64,000 nt of DNA from Plumapathes pennacea. Taxonomy: Eukaryota > Cnidaria > Anthozoa > Antipatharia > Myriopathidae. The stretch is taken from contig OZ038462.1 of the NCBI GenBank assembly GCA_964036295.1, positions 40,281,680 through 40,345,679 on the forward strand. The letters are read 5' to 3'. The translations under genes and the position numbers were made by a program. The notes beneath the pieces are model-generated. The model did no database searches, had not been told where the DNA came from, and saw only the letters and a list, made by a program, of their open reading frames with translations. Shown piece by piece: positions 25,751 to 37,732 of the stretch (the stretch's first letter is position 1; each line of letters begins with the position of its first letter).

Positions 25751-26154
25751 GCCGTTTTTATACTACAGACGACTAATTCGTCTCAGACGCATTATTCGTC
25801 TCGGACGACTAATTCGTCTAGTATAAAAACGGAAAACAGGGCAGACGCACTTAAATTCTTATGCGTCTGTTAAGTGCGACTGAAAGACGCACTTAGCAGA
25901 CGTCTAATTCGTCTCAGACGAAAAATGCGTCTAGCATAAAAACGAGTCGAACTTAACTGGAGACCAGAAGCGTATGTTTCAGTATCAAATCGAGATATTT
26001 GACAGTTTCAAGATGGCGGCACGAGGGAAGAAATCTCGGCAAAAAAGCAGCGTGCATGGAGTGAGTTCTCCGACTCGTTTTTATACCAGTCGAACTTAAC
26101 AGTCAGACGACTAATGCGTCTTGACGAATTAGTCGTCTGTAATATAAAAACGGC
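25751..26154. repeat. 404-bp element with terminal and nested inverted repeats
   Basis: The ends GCCGTTTTTATACTACAGAC and its near-exact reverse complement (one mismatch in about 31) border the unit. The motif GACGACTAATTCGTC, itself nearly palindromic, recurs several times, and a second inverted pair (ATAAAAACGAGTCGAACTTA and its mirror) sits inside. Non-coding. Confidence 0.75.
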
Positions 26155-28841
26155 CAATGAGTACGAGTAAATTTTCAAAGACCACAAAATTGCACGAACG
26201 CCGCGCGAGTGCAGTTTGTGGTCTTTGAAAACTTTACGTAAACAGAATCGGAATTGTCCTGAGGAATGAAAACACGCGTTCTGCTATGTTTGGTTTTGCC
26301 GCAAATACGCGCGCCAGCTGTCGGCAATTTCAAGTTTTGCACTCTTAATTTCACATTTTTGCACTGCTAATTACACATTTTTGCACTGTTGGGATAAATT
26401 GACGTGCGCTCAGCCAATCAGAATGCAGAAATTATTGTGTATGAAACGGTCGGTTCTCAAAAATATTCAACCTTGCGTATAAATTTCAGGGTTTTTAGGT
26501 AATTAGTCAGTGTGATACTTTCCTTCGATTTTTGGAGTTAGTTTGTTTCTAGATGGAAATCTTACTATTTATGCTAATGACGAAAACAAGTAAACAAAGA
26601 TCTGCCTATTGCAGGAGGAGGGGATGATAAGAAACGTGCAGGGAAATATTGATCCAACTTGTAAAAAGTTATTGTAAGTTCATTGAATTACTGCCCAAGA
26701 TAATGCGGTCTCGAGCACCTCTTTACAAGATGATCTTTAGACGTTGAAAAAAAAAATAGATCATTACCTTCACCAAATACATTTTGTATTTATACGTTGT
26801 AAAGAGGTTGGATTTGGTTAAACGACTCGTGAGAAATGTGTAACCCCAACACGAAAAAATGTAATAAGTCGTTAGCAAAATAGATAAGTAGCACTTTTAG
26901 GTCAAAAGACTAGTCTTCTTCTCAAATGAGTCCGATGGAAATGGATTTCGACGCGGAAAGGAATGCGGTTGAAAGGGCCCCTTTAATACATGATATACTA
27001 AAATCTCTTTCAATCCAATACCATGGCAAAATACTGTTGCAGTTATTCGTTTGAGACCTGCATCCGTAAACGTGTTGCATACTCTCATCAGATTAAAGTC
27101 CGTTTGGGGCAGTGTTAGACTAATGATCAAACTTGTAAGATACACTTGTAAATGTTTATTAAATTGATCCCTGTATGCAACCCGGAAAAGCAATTTTCAT
27201 CGCACATTCATTGGTCTTTCGGTCACAAAAAGCCAAAACATCATCGATACGTGCGGCATTGAATTTGCTTGCTATGAACTTTACAATTGCCTGGGTATGA
27301 GGAGGCAGGTTAAGAAATGACTAAGGCCATATTTAACCCAGGCAAGTGAATATTGCTTTTCGCGCTTTCTTATTGGCTCCTCAATCTCGGAATAGCAAGT
27401 ACCATTTACCTGCCGGCGGCTTTCGGTGAAATAATTTTGCGCGCGAACCCGATTTTTGCCAATTTTTGTCAGAAACTAAAATAGCTATTTGAGAGCTGGC
27501 TATTAAACTTCTTTGGCACATATTAAACAATTATTCAACAAAACTAACAAGACAGGTCATTGCCAGTGAGTTCGTGGCGTCATTGTTACAGTCGGGAGAA
27601 AAAAAATGGATATAAGTGGGGACGCAGCGGGTCCCGCGTGAGGATTTTTTTCGCGCATGTGGCAAGAGCAGCCGAGTCAGTTTTTTAACATGGCGGCCAT
27701 ATTTCTCTTGCCCTCTTTTCTTCTAATTTCGTTTGAAAACTGAAATTGTATGAAAAGGTATTTGTTGAGAAAAAAAATTGAACGGCCCTGTGGAAATTGA
27801 ACCTCGACTAATTTGCATATGAATTTGTAAACACTCACAGGAAATGGATTTGTTTTCGCTTCTTTTAATCGAGGTTTAATATCTATTGGGCTTAGTATCC
27901 TCCAATCCGTATTTTATATCGCTACAGAAACTTTGGTTGCATCTGATTCAACGGCTTCCCAGCTATTTGCGATAGAGTTTCGTAGCGGTTAACCTGAATG
28001 TGTTAACGTGACACATTGTTTTACGACTGTTCATAGCTTTGGTGGCCAACACGCTCCCGTTTGCTGACTTTACGTTATGTTTTTGGCCTAGTATCTTTCA
28101 AGAGGTATTTTAATTGTGTCGCCATACAAAATTTAGTCGACACCAATTTAGCGGCGAGAGTTATTGCGACACTATTCCGTTCAGAGCGCAATGTGAATTT
28201 GTCTTGCGGGCTGGGAATGGATTATTTTCGTTTCTTTCGGAACAGAATTCGATATTATTTTGGCACATGCTCTACCAAACAGCATCCCAGATATCGTGTA
28301 CATAATGTAATCCATCAAGCTTTGTTTACGGCTATTTTCAAAGATTCGACGCTGAACTCACAACGCAAACCAAAATCTCCCTTAAAACCCGGCTTGTCCA
28401 TGCATCTTTGCATTCACAGAGCCAACTTTGGACAACTATTTTAAACACCTACATCTCCAGTTGCTCACGAGAACACATAGCGTGACCACAAACACGTGTT
28501 TGTCAACAACCAATCACCGTGTGCTGATTCTCGACTGAAAAATAATATTAACAAATTCTTTGCAATCTTAAGCTTGTAGCGCATGCGCTCCACGAGCAAA
28601 TAGTAAAAAAACTCCTGGTGTCAGTTCAGGAACAAATATTTTCTATCAACATCGCTTCCAGAGTAATCTGCCTAAAAGGGTACAGTTTGTGAATATGATA
28701 TTTATACATCCTCAGTAGTTTAAGGTTGAGCAGTTCAGTTGGTACGTGCAAATGATTATTTGCAAATTTTAACCTTTTATTAATTGACCCCACAGTTACA
28801 AAGATTGAATTCATATTACACAACATGAACCTGTGTATATG

Positions 28842-28988
28842 GCAATTTTTAAACAAAATTTTTAAACATTTTTTAAAACATTTTTTAAAACATTTTTTAA
28901 AACAATTTTTAAAACAGTTTTTTAAAACAATTTTTAAGACAATTTTTTAAAACAATTTTTAAAACAATTTTTAAAACAATTTGTTAAA
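28842..28988. repeat. AT-rich minisatellite
   Basis: About eleven imperfect tandem copies of a 12-13 base unit close to CAATTTTTTAAAA. No coding role. Confidence 0.85.
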
Positions 28989-29024
28989 AGCTAAACTAGT
29001 GAGCAGCACTCGGTGCGAACTTGA

Positions 29025-29098
29025 GTTGTAAAATTTCTTTATTTCTCCAACACGTTTCGTCTGACTATCGCAGACTTCATTATGGAGTTTTACAATAG
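29025..29098 (-). other. Degenerate hammerhead-like motif, possible Penelope-like remnant
   Basis: On the minus strand a stem GTCTG/CAGAC is followed directly by GAAAC, as in helix II plus GAAA of hammerhead ribozymes. It is preceded by ATAATGA where CTGATGA is expected, so two core bases are changed. The flanks TTGTAAAA and TTTTACAA can pair to close the structure. Penelope-like elements carry such ribozymes in their terminal repeats; no GIY-YIG or reverse transcriptase part is visible here. Confidence 0.35.
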
Positions 29099-29688
29099 TT
29101 ACAAATGATGCCTGTTATATACCCACTTCGAACACGTACTCATCGTGGGCAGAAACAGTCCACCTTTTACGGGATGTGTGCAAAGTAAACCGGCAATACT
29201 CCCTCAGAGAGTGACATAGGCTTGAGGCCACAGCTAAAATAAATGATTGAAATGATTTGAAGAATTAATTATAACAAGAAGCAATAATGACCAAAAGTAA
29301 AATGTCTTAAAGTGGTCTAAAGTGCGAGAAACGCAAACAGGAAATGTTATGCATTCTGGGGGGAGGGGGTTAGAGGGGGTACTCCTATTTATTGGCTACA
29401 AGGAATGTGCCGCTCAACAGAGTCTGGAACAGGGTATAAAAATCACCGCTTCTCTCTGGGACAGGGTATATTGGCTAATTGGTGGCAGCACCTTTCGGCC
29501 AAGTCCTTCCAGCCAAGGTTGTCGAGGATATCTTTTGATCTGATGTCGTAGTTTGAGTGCGTAATGATTCTGGTTGTCCTATTTGAAGGAAATCCTGTTT
29601 TAACCCTATTAAGACTTCCAATAAAATTATCAGAATAAAATACACAACGTAACTACTGAAAAATATAATTTGAAAAACTAAGACAAAA

Positions 29689-30101
29689 TCTATCTATATA
29701 ATAATACGCTAACTCGCTTCCGTCTGTCTGTAACGCTCTTTCCCAGGCCTCTTCATCATAAAAAATCCAAGATGGCCGCCACAATGAGTGAAACTAAGTA
29801 TAAAATATTGGCCTCGTATGCCGAACACAGTTCTTTTAGAAATTGGAAATCAGTTTAAAAAGAGAATTTGTGCTGTCAGGTGACTGGATGTTGGGCTGAT
29901 GCTGCCGCATGTTTGAAAAACGGAGATACTTTGATGTCGATCAATCTGCGATTTGTCGAGTGGTATAGTGGAGTGGTAACACGCCCTACCAGAAGTTTGT
30001 ACTTTGACACTGTAAACGAGATGCTCGAAATGGACTTCAAAAAGTAAACAAGAAAGAAAGAAAAAATATCCGATCACCGTATTTTACGGGGGTCCCGCTA
30101 G
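29689..30101 (+). mobile_element. Non-autonomous Helitron candidate
   Basis: The unit starts TC after an A and ends CTAG before a T, the expected A/T target. A hairpin CCGTA-TTT-TACGG lies 8 bases before the terminal CTAG. No Rep/helicase coding is present. A second, similar 5' portion (TATATAATATTACGCG...TTTCCCAGGC) follows at about 30103 and is cut by the LINE at 30200. Confidence 0.5.
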
Positions 30102-30199
30102 TATATAATATTACGCGTAGTGTCTGCCCGTGTAAGGAACGCTTTTTCCCAGGCTCCTTCAATGGAGTCACACTGAATGAAATCAAACATGGCGGCGGA

Positions 30200-31436
30200 A
30201 TGTGGTCACCTCGGTCAGATTACGCTGAAGTGACCTGCGGTGTACCGCAGGGCTCCGTCCTCGGCCCGTCCTTGTTCACATTGTATACAAACGACTTGCC
30301 GCTGGCGGTCACCTCTGGGACAGTCTTTATGCATGCGGACGATACAACACTCTATTGTACTGGCGACTCCGTGGACGAAGTTACTGAACTACTCAACAAT
30401 TCGCTCAACGAGCTGTATACTTGGTGTAATTTGAACTCCATGATCCCGCACCCCGTGAAATGTGAGGCGATGCTACTCCACCGAGGCTCCTTCATCGGCC
30501 CACTCAACAAACTCACAACAGGGGCACATGAAATACGATGGGTCAAACACTCCAGATTGCTCGCAGTCACAATTGATGACAAACTTACTTGGTCCCGTCA
30601 CATTGGCGAAGTAAAAAAGAGCTTCGCCAGTAAATTAAATATCATCAAAAGAAGCAGATTTCTGCCCAGAAAAACGCTTTTAGATTTATATTTTAAAGTA
30701 ATTCTACCCTCAGTAACGTACGCGATACCCGTCTGGGGTGGCTTCACCTGTAAGGACAATTTCAACTCTTTAGAATCCTTACACTGCAGAGCAGCCAAAC
30801 GTATTTTCAATCTTCCATGGGATATGCCTACAGTAGACGTTCTGAGAACGGCAAAATGGGACAACCTATCTTTTATAAAACTAGTTTAGTGAAATTAATG
30901 TACAAGTTATATCATGATTTAGCACCGAACAGCATGTCCCACATTATAGAAAGACCCAATAATAATTATAATTTCAGAAATAGCAACAAACTCAAGGTGC
31001 CCTGGTTCAATACCTATTTCATGAAAAACTCTATCGCCCATAGGGGCCCTATAGTTTGGAACGCACTTTCAGCGCACTTAACCTGCGATGAAACACTATC
31101 TGCTACAGCTTATGTGAAAAGGGCCAAAGGAACAAAAACACTTTGTAATATAGATTTTAACGCCTTATCTGCCCAGTCCATCCAGATTTTAATGAACATT
31201 TTAGATATTATATATTAATTATACATTATACCAGCACGCTATTGTTATTGCTGTTATTAGTATTAGTATTTTTAGATATTTATTATAGGAATGTTAGTTT
31301 TTACTAGTTATTAATAATTTAAATATAGGTTACTGATTAGCTTATTACTATTTGTTTTTATACACGACCCCACAAGCTGATGCTTAAACTCTTATCGTGT
31401 GTAAATAAAGATTATCGTATCGTATCGTATCGTTAC
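30200..31436 (+). mobile_element. 5'-truncated non-LTR retrotransposon (LINE)
   Basis: A frame at 30200-30889 encodes reverse transcriptase: CGVPQGSVLGPSLFTLYTND, the catalytic FMHADDTTLY (His where Tyr is usual in YADD), and VTIDDKLTWSRHI of the thumb region. The protein continues in another frame at 30817-31218 (NYNFRNSNKLKVPWFNTYF), so a frameshift separates the parts. The 5' part with the endonuclease is missing, which is usual for incomplete reverse transcription. The 3' end has AATAAA and a short (TATCG)n tail, in the manner of CR1/L2-type elements. A fragment of the same 3' end lies inverted at 37660-37732. Confidence 0.85.
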
Positions 31437-31689
31437 ATCGGCAGCTTAACTGTAAACCGTCATTTACTTGGTGACATGCGGTAGAGTACGAACTGAAGTG
31501 ATTTTGTACAACAAGATGCAGATACAAGGCCAAACAGTTCGACGGACAGCTGTAAATTGCCCGGATATTTTGCCAGTGCATGGGAGGCAAGCTTTACTAG
31601 ACGTAAAACGGATTCTTTAAGGCCCAACTGGTCGACCTGAACACAATCCCAGACGCCAGTATTGTGTTAAAACGCGGACACTTCTTCAG

Positions 31690-31947
31690 AAAGGAATAGC
31701 AAAATACAGTCGGTGGAAATCGAACAATCACCGTGGCAAATTTCACCTTTTGCAATAACAGGAATGCAGTTTTCAAAATCCAAGTTTGACAAGATGACGA
31801 CACGATACAGTGGAAAGTGGAATTTTCGTACTGTATGGGGACTGCTCTATACAGTGTATTTTGAAATCATTGAAGACGTAAACAATAGTGTTTTGGGTTT
31901 TGTTTCCTTTGCTGGAAAAGAGCTAAAGCTATGGCTTTCAGGAACCG
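31690..31947 (+). other. Orphan candidate exon, unknown protein
   Basis: After a CTTCTTCAG acceptor, 85 codons are open up to a GTGAGT donor, phase 1 at both ends. The frame contains PFAITGMQFSKSKFDKMTTR and GKWNFRTVWGLLYTVYFEII. No domain is recognised and no partner exon is seen nearby. It follows the LINE directly and could be part of a dead repeat. Confidence 0.25.
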
Positions 31948-32597
31948 GTGAGTTTTGAAAATTTACATCAATTAACGTACAGTACGCTTTTGTTAAACAA
32001 CGGTCGTGTTATTATTATGGTATTTCGACAATTGCTGTATATTTTGTCGTTTGATGCTCCGGGAACTGTGATGAAGGCCAAGTAGGATTATACTGTGATC
32101 TTTTCGCTGGTTTTCAAAGCTATTTCAGAGTGCCTTCGTGCAAGATTGTGTCATCCGATTCCTGACATGTTTGCATAATTTCACTGACAGTCTGACACAT
32201 ATGCTGTAAAGTTTTGTCGCCGCGTTTGTTGGCACACTGTATTTAAGGATGAAATGTAACGGTTTGAAGTGCTTTTGCTTTTTGAAAGCTATTAAAGTAG
32301 AAAATATCCGGCCACTGCTTTCCAAATTAAACAATATTTCTACTAGCGGGACCCTCGTAAGATGGTCCGTGGGCGTTTCGTTCATTCAAAAATCAAAAAT
32401 ATTGAAATTTGAATTCACCCCTGAAATGTGATTTCAATTGTTCAATAGCTACTGTGGGTTGATTTCAAGTGTGGATGAAATACCTTGAACATTAGCGTCA
32501 CGTACGTAAATTGATTTCACAGGGCTGAATTCAATTTTCAAAAAAATGAATTCACCCGTCGTTAAGTTGAAAAACCCCACATATCCTAAATATAAAT

Positions 32598-33205
32598 GCA
32601 CTAAAACACTTGTCATGCCGTTTTTCGAAAACCGTGATACGCAAGCTCTTTTCACGGTAAATTCCTGTGTGGTAGTGGGGTGGGTAGTTGAGAGACTGCG
32701 TCACGTTTTCTGTGGGGGTGGGGGGGGGGGGGGAGCGAGGAGAGGGAAAGTTGAGTGCAGGGGAGATCACGTGGAACTGGACATGGACGAGGTGGTTACT
32801 CCGGAGTTCATCACACATCTTGTTTTCAAGCGAAAGTGGTCACACAAGAAAATTAGGGAGGAGCTAAAACGGCAGCATCCAAACGTCCGCTGACACTGCC
32901 GTTCTTCGAAATGATATTTCTTTTCCATTTGATAAAAAAGTGAACGTTTGGTCCACGCCGCCTAGCTCTGCCATCTTTTCTGTTCTGTACTCCACTCAAG
33001 ACAAGCAAACAAAGCGGGAAACCAAGCCTTGTCAATCAGAACCCAGACCACGTCTTCTTCCGTGACGCTTCTCGCCCCCCTCCTCCCCCACAGAAAACGT
33101 GACGCAGTCTCTCAACTACCCACCCCACTACCACACAGGAATTTACCGTGAAAAGAGCTTGCGTATCACGGTTTTCGAAAAACGGCATGACAAGTGTTTT
33201 AGTGC
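32598..33205 (+). mobile_element. DNA transposon derivative with 121-bp perfect terminal inverted repeats
   Basis: Bases 32598-32718 are the exact reverse complement of 33085-33205, starting GCACTAAAACACTTGTCATG. The 366-bp middle keeps a short coding remnant on the plus strand ending at 32893 (VFKRKWSHKKIREELKRQHP), a basic helix-turn-helix-like stretch as at the start of some integrase/transposase proteins of cnidarian elements. No catalytic core remains, so it would need a helper. The perfect arms argue for recent movement. A poly-G run adjoins the left arm. I see no clear target duplication. Confidence 0.8.
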
Positions 33206-36200
33206 TTCTTAAAGGTTGAGGAACTCTGCATTTAGGAATGAAAGGGTCAGCTAGCAAGCCTAAGTAATGCGTGACTTTTTTACGGCCATATTGGAATATT
33301 TATTGAGGGAGCCTCAGGGAAAAAGTGTTACAGGCAGACCAACCAGCACACATTTATTTTATAAATTTTGTTTTACTTTCAATATTGTATTGGTCAGTAG
33401 GTACGTTCTGTATTTTATCTTGATATTTTGTTGGGATTTTTTAAAAGATTAACATCAGGATTTCCCTTCAACCTTACCAACTTGAATAAACTATATATGC
33501 ATGTAATAGGCAGCTACAGGAACACAAAAGAAGGGGATTCAATTGCGGAACATCTTATTTTTTATACTTAACATAGATTAATCCCTGACCTGGCCAAACG
33601 GTACTTCCAACTTGAGCAAATTCAACTCAACATAGTTTTCGAGTTCGCTCGAGTTGAATATCATTTGGCCACCGAGTTGGCTTGAGTTGGTTCAACTTTG
33701 TTAGAGCTCAATTCGACCCAGCTTTTTCACCGTTTACCCACTCGTAATTACTCCGCCTTCTTAAACCGAATTATTAGACAGTAACGCACAAAGCAGACTG
33801 AGCTTTTTGAAAGAAAAATGTCCTACCGCGTCGACGATTCGGTCCTTAACATCAAGAGGCAGCTGCTCTCCACTAGATAACAATATTTGATGGTTATCTG
33901 AAATTCCCTTTCCTCCCTTCTCGAAAATTGGCTTGGAATACTGGAACATCCCATGAACAATACATATGTTTTCATCGTGTATTTCCGGAACCCCTGCGGG
34001 CAAGCGCTAGTCTCGTTCGACTGTGCGAAGATAGCCGTGTAGTCTCGTTCCATCGTCCGTTCCAAGTGTTCATCGTTGATTGTGTTCTTCGCGTCAGGTT
34101 ATTGAGCTATCTTTCTTTAGTTATATTTTATGAAGTCGGGTAATATTTTATTTACTGTTTTGAAGTGGAATGTTTTGAAAGATGGCGCACCGGATCGACG
34201 TGAACTGAATCCTCTCATAATAATCGGCAAGGCTTCTTCCAAATATGTATCCATTATCCAATAACTGGGAAACCAGCATCTCGGAATAAAAAAGGACCAG
34301 TCGCTTTACTGTTTTTGTCTGGAGAGGGCTCGTCGCGGAATTTGAAAACGCGACATCTCCAGAACACAATCCGTGACTTGAAAGATTATGAGAGGTACTG
34401 AAACGTTTCAAAAACAGTACATTTGCTTTCGTATTGGTGTTTAATTTTCCATGTTTACCGCTTATTTCATCTGGTTGTCAGTCGCGCTGCTAAAATACAA
34501 GTACGCAAAGCAGCCGTTCGTATTCTAAAATTAATGTACAAATATATATATGAGTTTGCTGTCGAACTGAACTGAAAAGTTGGCGCCGATTGCTTGCCAC
34601 TATCATTCCTGAAAGAAAATCATGCCATTTTAATGTGGCATACTTATTGCTGGAAAACCAGGAGTGATTTTAACCAAAAACGTTAACGAGTGCGAGTGAA
34701 TCGTCGCCACAAAACTTCTACTGGCTGACACGCAGAACCACCACGCTGCTGTGAGCACCCAAGAGTGTCTTCTTTGCCTTCAAAACTTCTGGGGTTACGT
34801 TTGGCAATGTTTGTAATCTCGTTTTGTTTTAATAAGCAGGTGATTTGAGCGGCCTAAAAACTTTCTAAAGCTGAATAAGCCTTTGTGCTTTTTGAAAACA
34901 TAAAGAAACGGCCGCAAAGGCTCCCGAATGATTATGGCCCTTTAAGAACGCAAGCAAAAATTGTTACCTAAAATCCAGTTTATCCGTGCATGTTTCACAG
35001 AGCCAAACAGTGTCGAGTTTGAATGGAAGGCAGCTAAAGTATCAACGTACATTTCAATCGCCGACATTTCAAGTTTTTCGTGAAGTCACCTTTCGTCATT
35101 ACACATCACGTAACAATGTGAACCAATTAGCGTGTGCTGATTCGTAACCCAGAAAATACAAATAGTTGCTCGCCCCGAGCAATTATTACGATATATTTTT
35201 GTGTAGTCTTGCAGGCAACTTGAATAAACTTTGTATGCATGTATGTATGTCTGTTTGTATGTAGGCAGCTGCAAGAACACGAAAGGGACTTCAATTGCGG
35301 AACTTGTTATGCGCTACGTTAATCATTAGTCCGCATTAGTTCAGTGCGTGTGGAACACACGTAATCAATATTTGGCTAAATATATATTAATGACGCCGTT
35401 TGAACTTCAACGTAACTCTTGTTGATGGTTCATTAGAAACTCATGAATCATCACCCAAATAATTGATCATTAGTCAAGATCTAGGCCCGTGCGTTTGGTA
35501 CGTGTAGCTATTTGGCTAATATACTTGTAATGACGCCCTTCGCACTTCATCCGATGATGTACTTGTGTAATCATTTTGTACTTAAAGAGTGTCTATCAAC
35601 AAGTGTCTAAACGAGGCCATAATACTTCTTCTACATACAACCAATATATAAACAATAAACTACTTTTGGCTTAGGAAATTGTCTTTTTTATCCTTCAACT
35701 ATTTCCTCTCGCAGCGCAAATAACGGCGCAAGGACTGTGAAACTCTTTGGTGCTTTCTGGAACTGCTTTTTCGACAAATGAATTGATTGATGTCCTCCTC
35801 GGTAGTCATCTCGTAATGGCTTTTTGTGATTAATATATAAAACTGTGTTCGGATACTGTCAATAATTAAACAGCGACAGTTCGCCAGACAGGGGTTATCA
35901 GTCGCTGATAACGTCCGCTCGTGAGCGGACGTTATTCGGCCACGTGTCACGATTTCACCAATCACGCGCGGGAGGAAATATTTGATGGGTCATAAGTAAC
36001 AATAACACCTGACTGACATCACCATCTGGAATGCCTGCTTTATGACCCTTTTATGTCATTGCATATCTTATCTGGGAAGCAGAGTGTAGCTGCTACGTTC
36101 CGCTTTACCTTTGAAATCATTGTTGAATCAATGAAAATACCAAGGCATATAATCTACAACCGGTTATGATTTCCAAAGCAAAGGCGAGAAATAGGACCTT

Positions 36201-37659
36201 ATCATGTTTCTAATTGAAGAATGTTCATCCACTTAACTGCAAGCACTTACAACCAAGAACGTTCTGATTTAAAAGACAAACAACTGGCGGTAGCCCGCCA
36301 ATTAGTGTCTTATTTATCACTGTATATTGACTTTGTGTACTACTCGTAACAGAAAAATTCAGATCCAGAATATTGCTATGTTGTGAACTTTAAAGACTTC
36401 AAGATCGAAAAGAAACGTGCTTCTGCCCACAATTGTTTTCGATTAATATTTATTGTAGATAAAGCTTCAGCTATTCCATAAGAATATGCAGGACTTTACC
36501 GCTTAATAGCTGGTTGAATACAGTATATCTTATTTAAAATATTGGTTACTTTAAAATTCATTTGGCAAAACCGCCTGGAGATGTTGCCTGCAAATAATGC
36601 CAGTCATGCTACAACTAATCCGCAAGGCAGAGTATTTACAGTATTATAGTAAACTAGCTGGACTCCCCTGAGATACGGATTGATAGCGATTTTTTCTAAA
36701 AGTTACCGACTTATTTTGTGGTTGCTATCATGCAAGCGTTGGGAAACTTGGACGGTGGACCACACTCGATAACCTGGCATCCATAGTTTTTCTTCTTTTT
36801 ATTTCCCACTGTACGACTAAAACCTTCTTATTTTTCTTTCAATGGATTATTTCTTGCGGTCTTTAAACTTCTCCATCGACCCCATGTGCAGCGGAATCTA
36901 ACAGTCATCTTCCCTTTTTAAACTTATTTCAAATTCTGCCAGAACGATGCATGTCGATTGGAATGCCGATCATTTTGGCTGATCTCTTTCCTCGCGAGTG
37001 GCAGCCATGTTTGAATTTTTTACAGGCAGACTAACCAGCACACAAACAAGCGTATTATTTTATATATTTTGTTTTATTTTCAATATGATATTGGTCAGTA
37101 GGTACGTTCTGCATTGTATCTTTATATTTTGTTGGGATTTTTTAAAGGATTAACATCAGGATTTCCTTTCAATCTTACCAACATGCGTGCAGGCAGCTGC
37201 AGGAAGACGAAAGGGGATTCAAATGCGGAACGTCTTATTTTTATAACTTAACGCATATTAATCCCTGGCCAAATGGTACTCCCAACTTGAGCGAACTCAA
37301 CTCAACTTAGTTTTTGAGTTCGCTCGAGTTGGGTATCATTTGGCCACCAAGTTGGCTCGAGTTGGTTCAACTTTGGTCGGGCTCAAATTTTCACCCAATT
37401 CGACCCAGCTTTCTGACCGCTGGCCCACCCGAACTTACTCCGCCTTCTTAAAGCGTCTGACCAAAAGCCAAGACATGGATTTCATCATTTTTATTATGGC
37501 AATTGAACGGTTTTCTTGCGAGTTGGCCCGAGTTGGGATTACCGTTTGGCCAGGAGTTTAAAACCCAAATCATTAAACACAAGCGATGGTATACATGACG
37601 TAATTGTTTGGCTAATTTAACATCTAATGACGGCGTTCATACTTCAATCGCATCGTGAA

Positions 37660-37732
37660 AAATACAATACAATACAAGTCTTTTATGTATACACGATAAG
37701 GTTTAAGCGTTGCCGCTTGTGGGGTCGTGTGT
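37660..37732 (-). mobile_element. LINE 3'-end fragment, same family as 30.2 kb
   Basis: Read on the minus strand this matches the last bases of the LINE at 31.36-31.43 kb: ACACGACCCCACAAGC, then GCTTAAAC, CTTATCGTGT and a pentanucleotide tail, here TTGTA repeats in place of TATCG. The insertion is extremely short, as expected for early stop of reverse transcription. Confidence 0.7.

Larger units (their letters stand above)
24300..29680. other. Gene-free, repeat-rich block
   Basis: I see no credible exon here. A unit of about 1.1 kb at roughly 24590-25700 recurs, diverged, at about 27550-28560, with a fragment at about 34970-35165; shared motifs include ACCAATCACCGTGTGCTGAT. The block also holds a nested hairpin element (25751-26154), a minisatellite (28842-28988) and a possible Penelope-like remnant (29025-29098). 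Confidence 0.55.

Noticed and set aside
29950..30015. tRNA-like A-box stretch (GAGTGGTATAGTGG) within the Helitron candidate
   Set aside because: No matching B box or acceptor stem follows.
35902..35929. ATAACGTCCGCTC and its mirror, a 28-base palindrome
   Set aside because: Real but short; with no second copy or nearby gene it supports no specific call.
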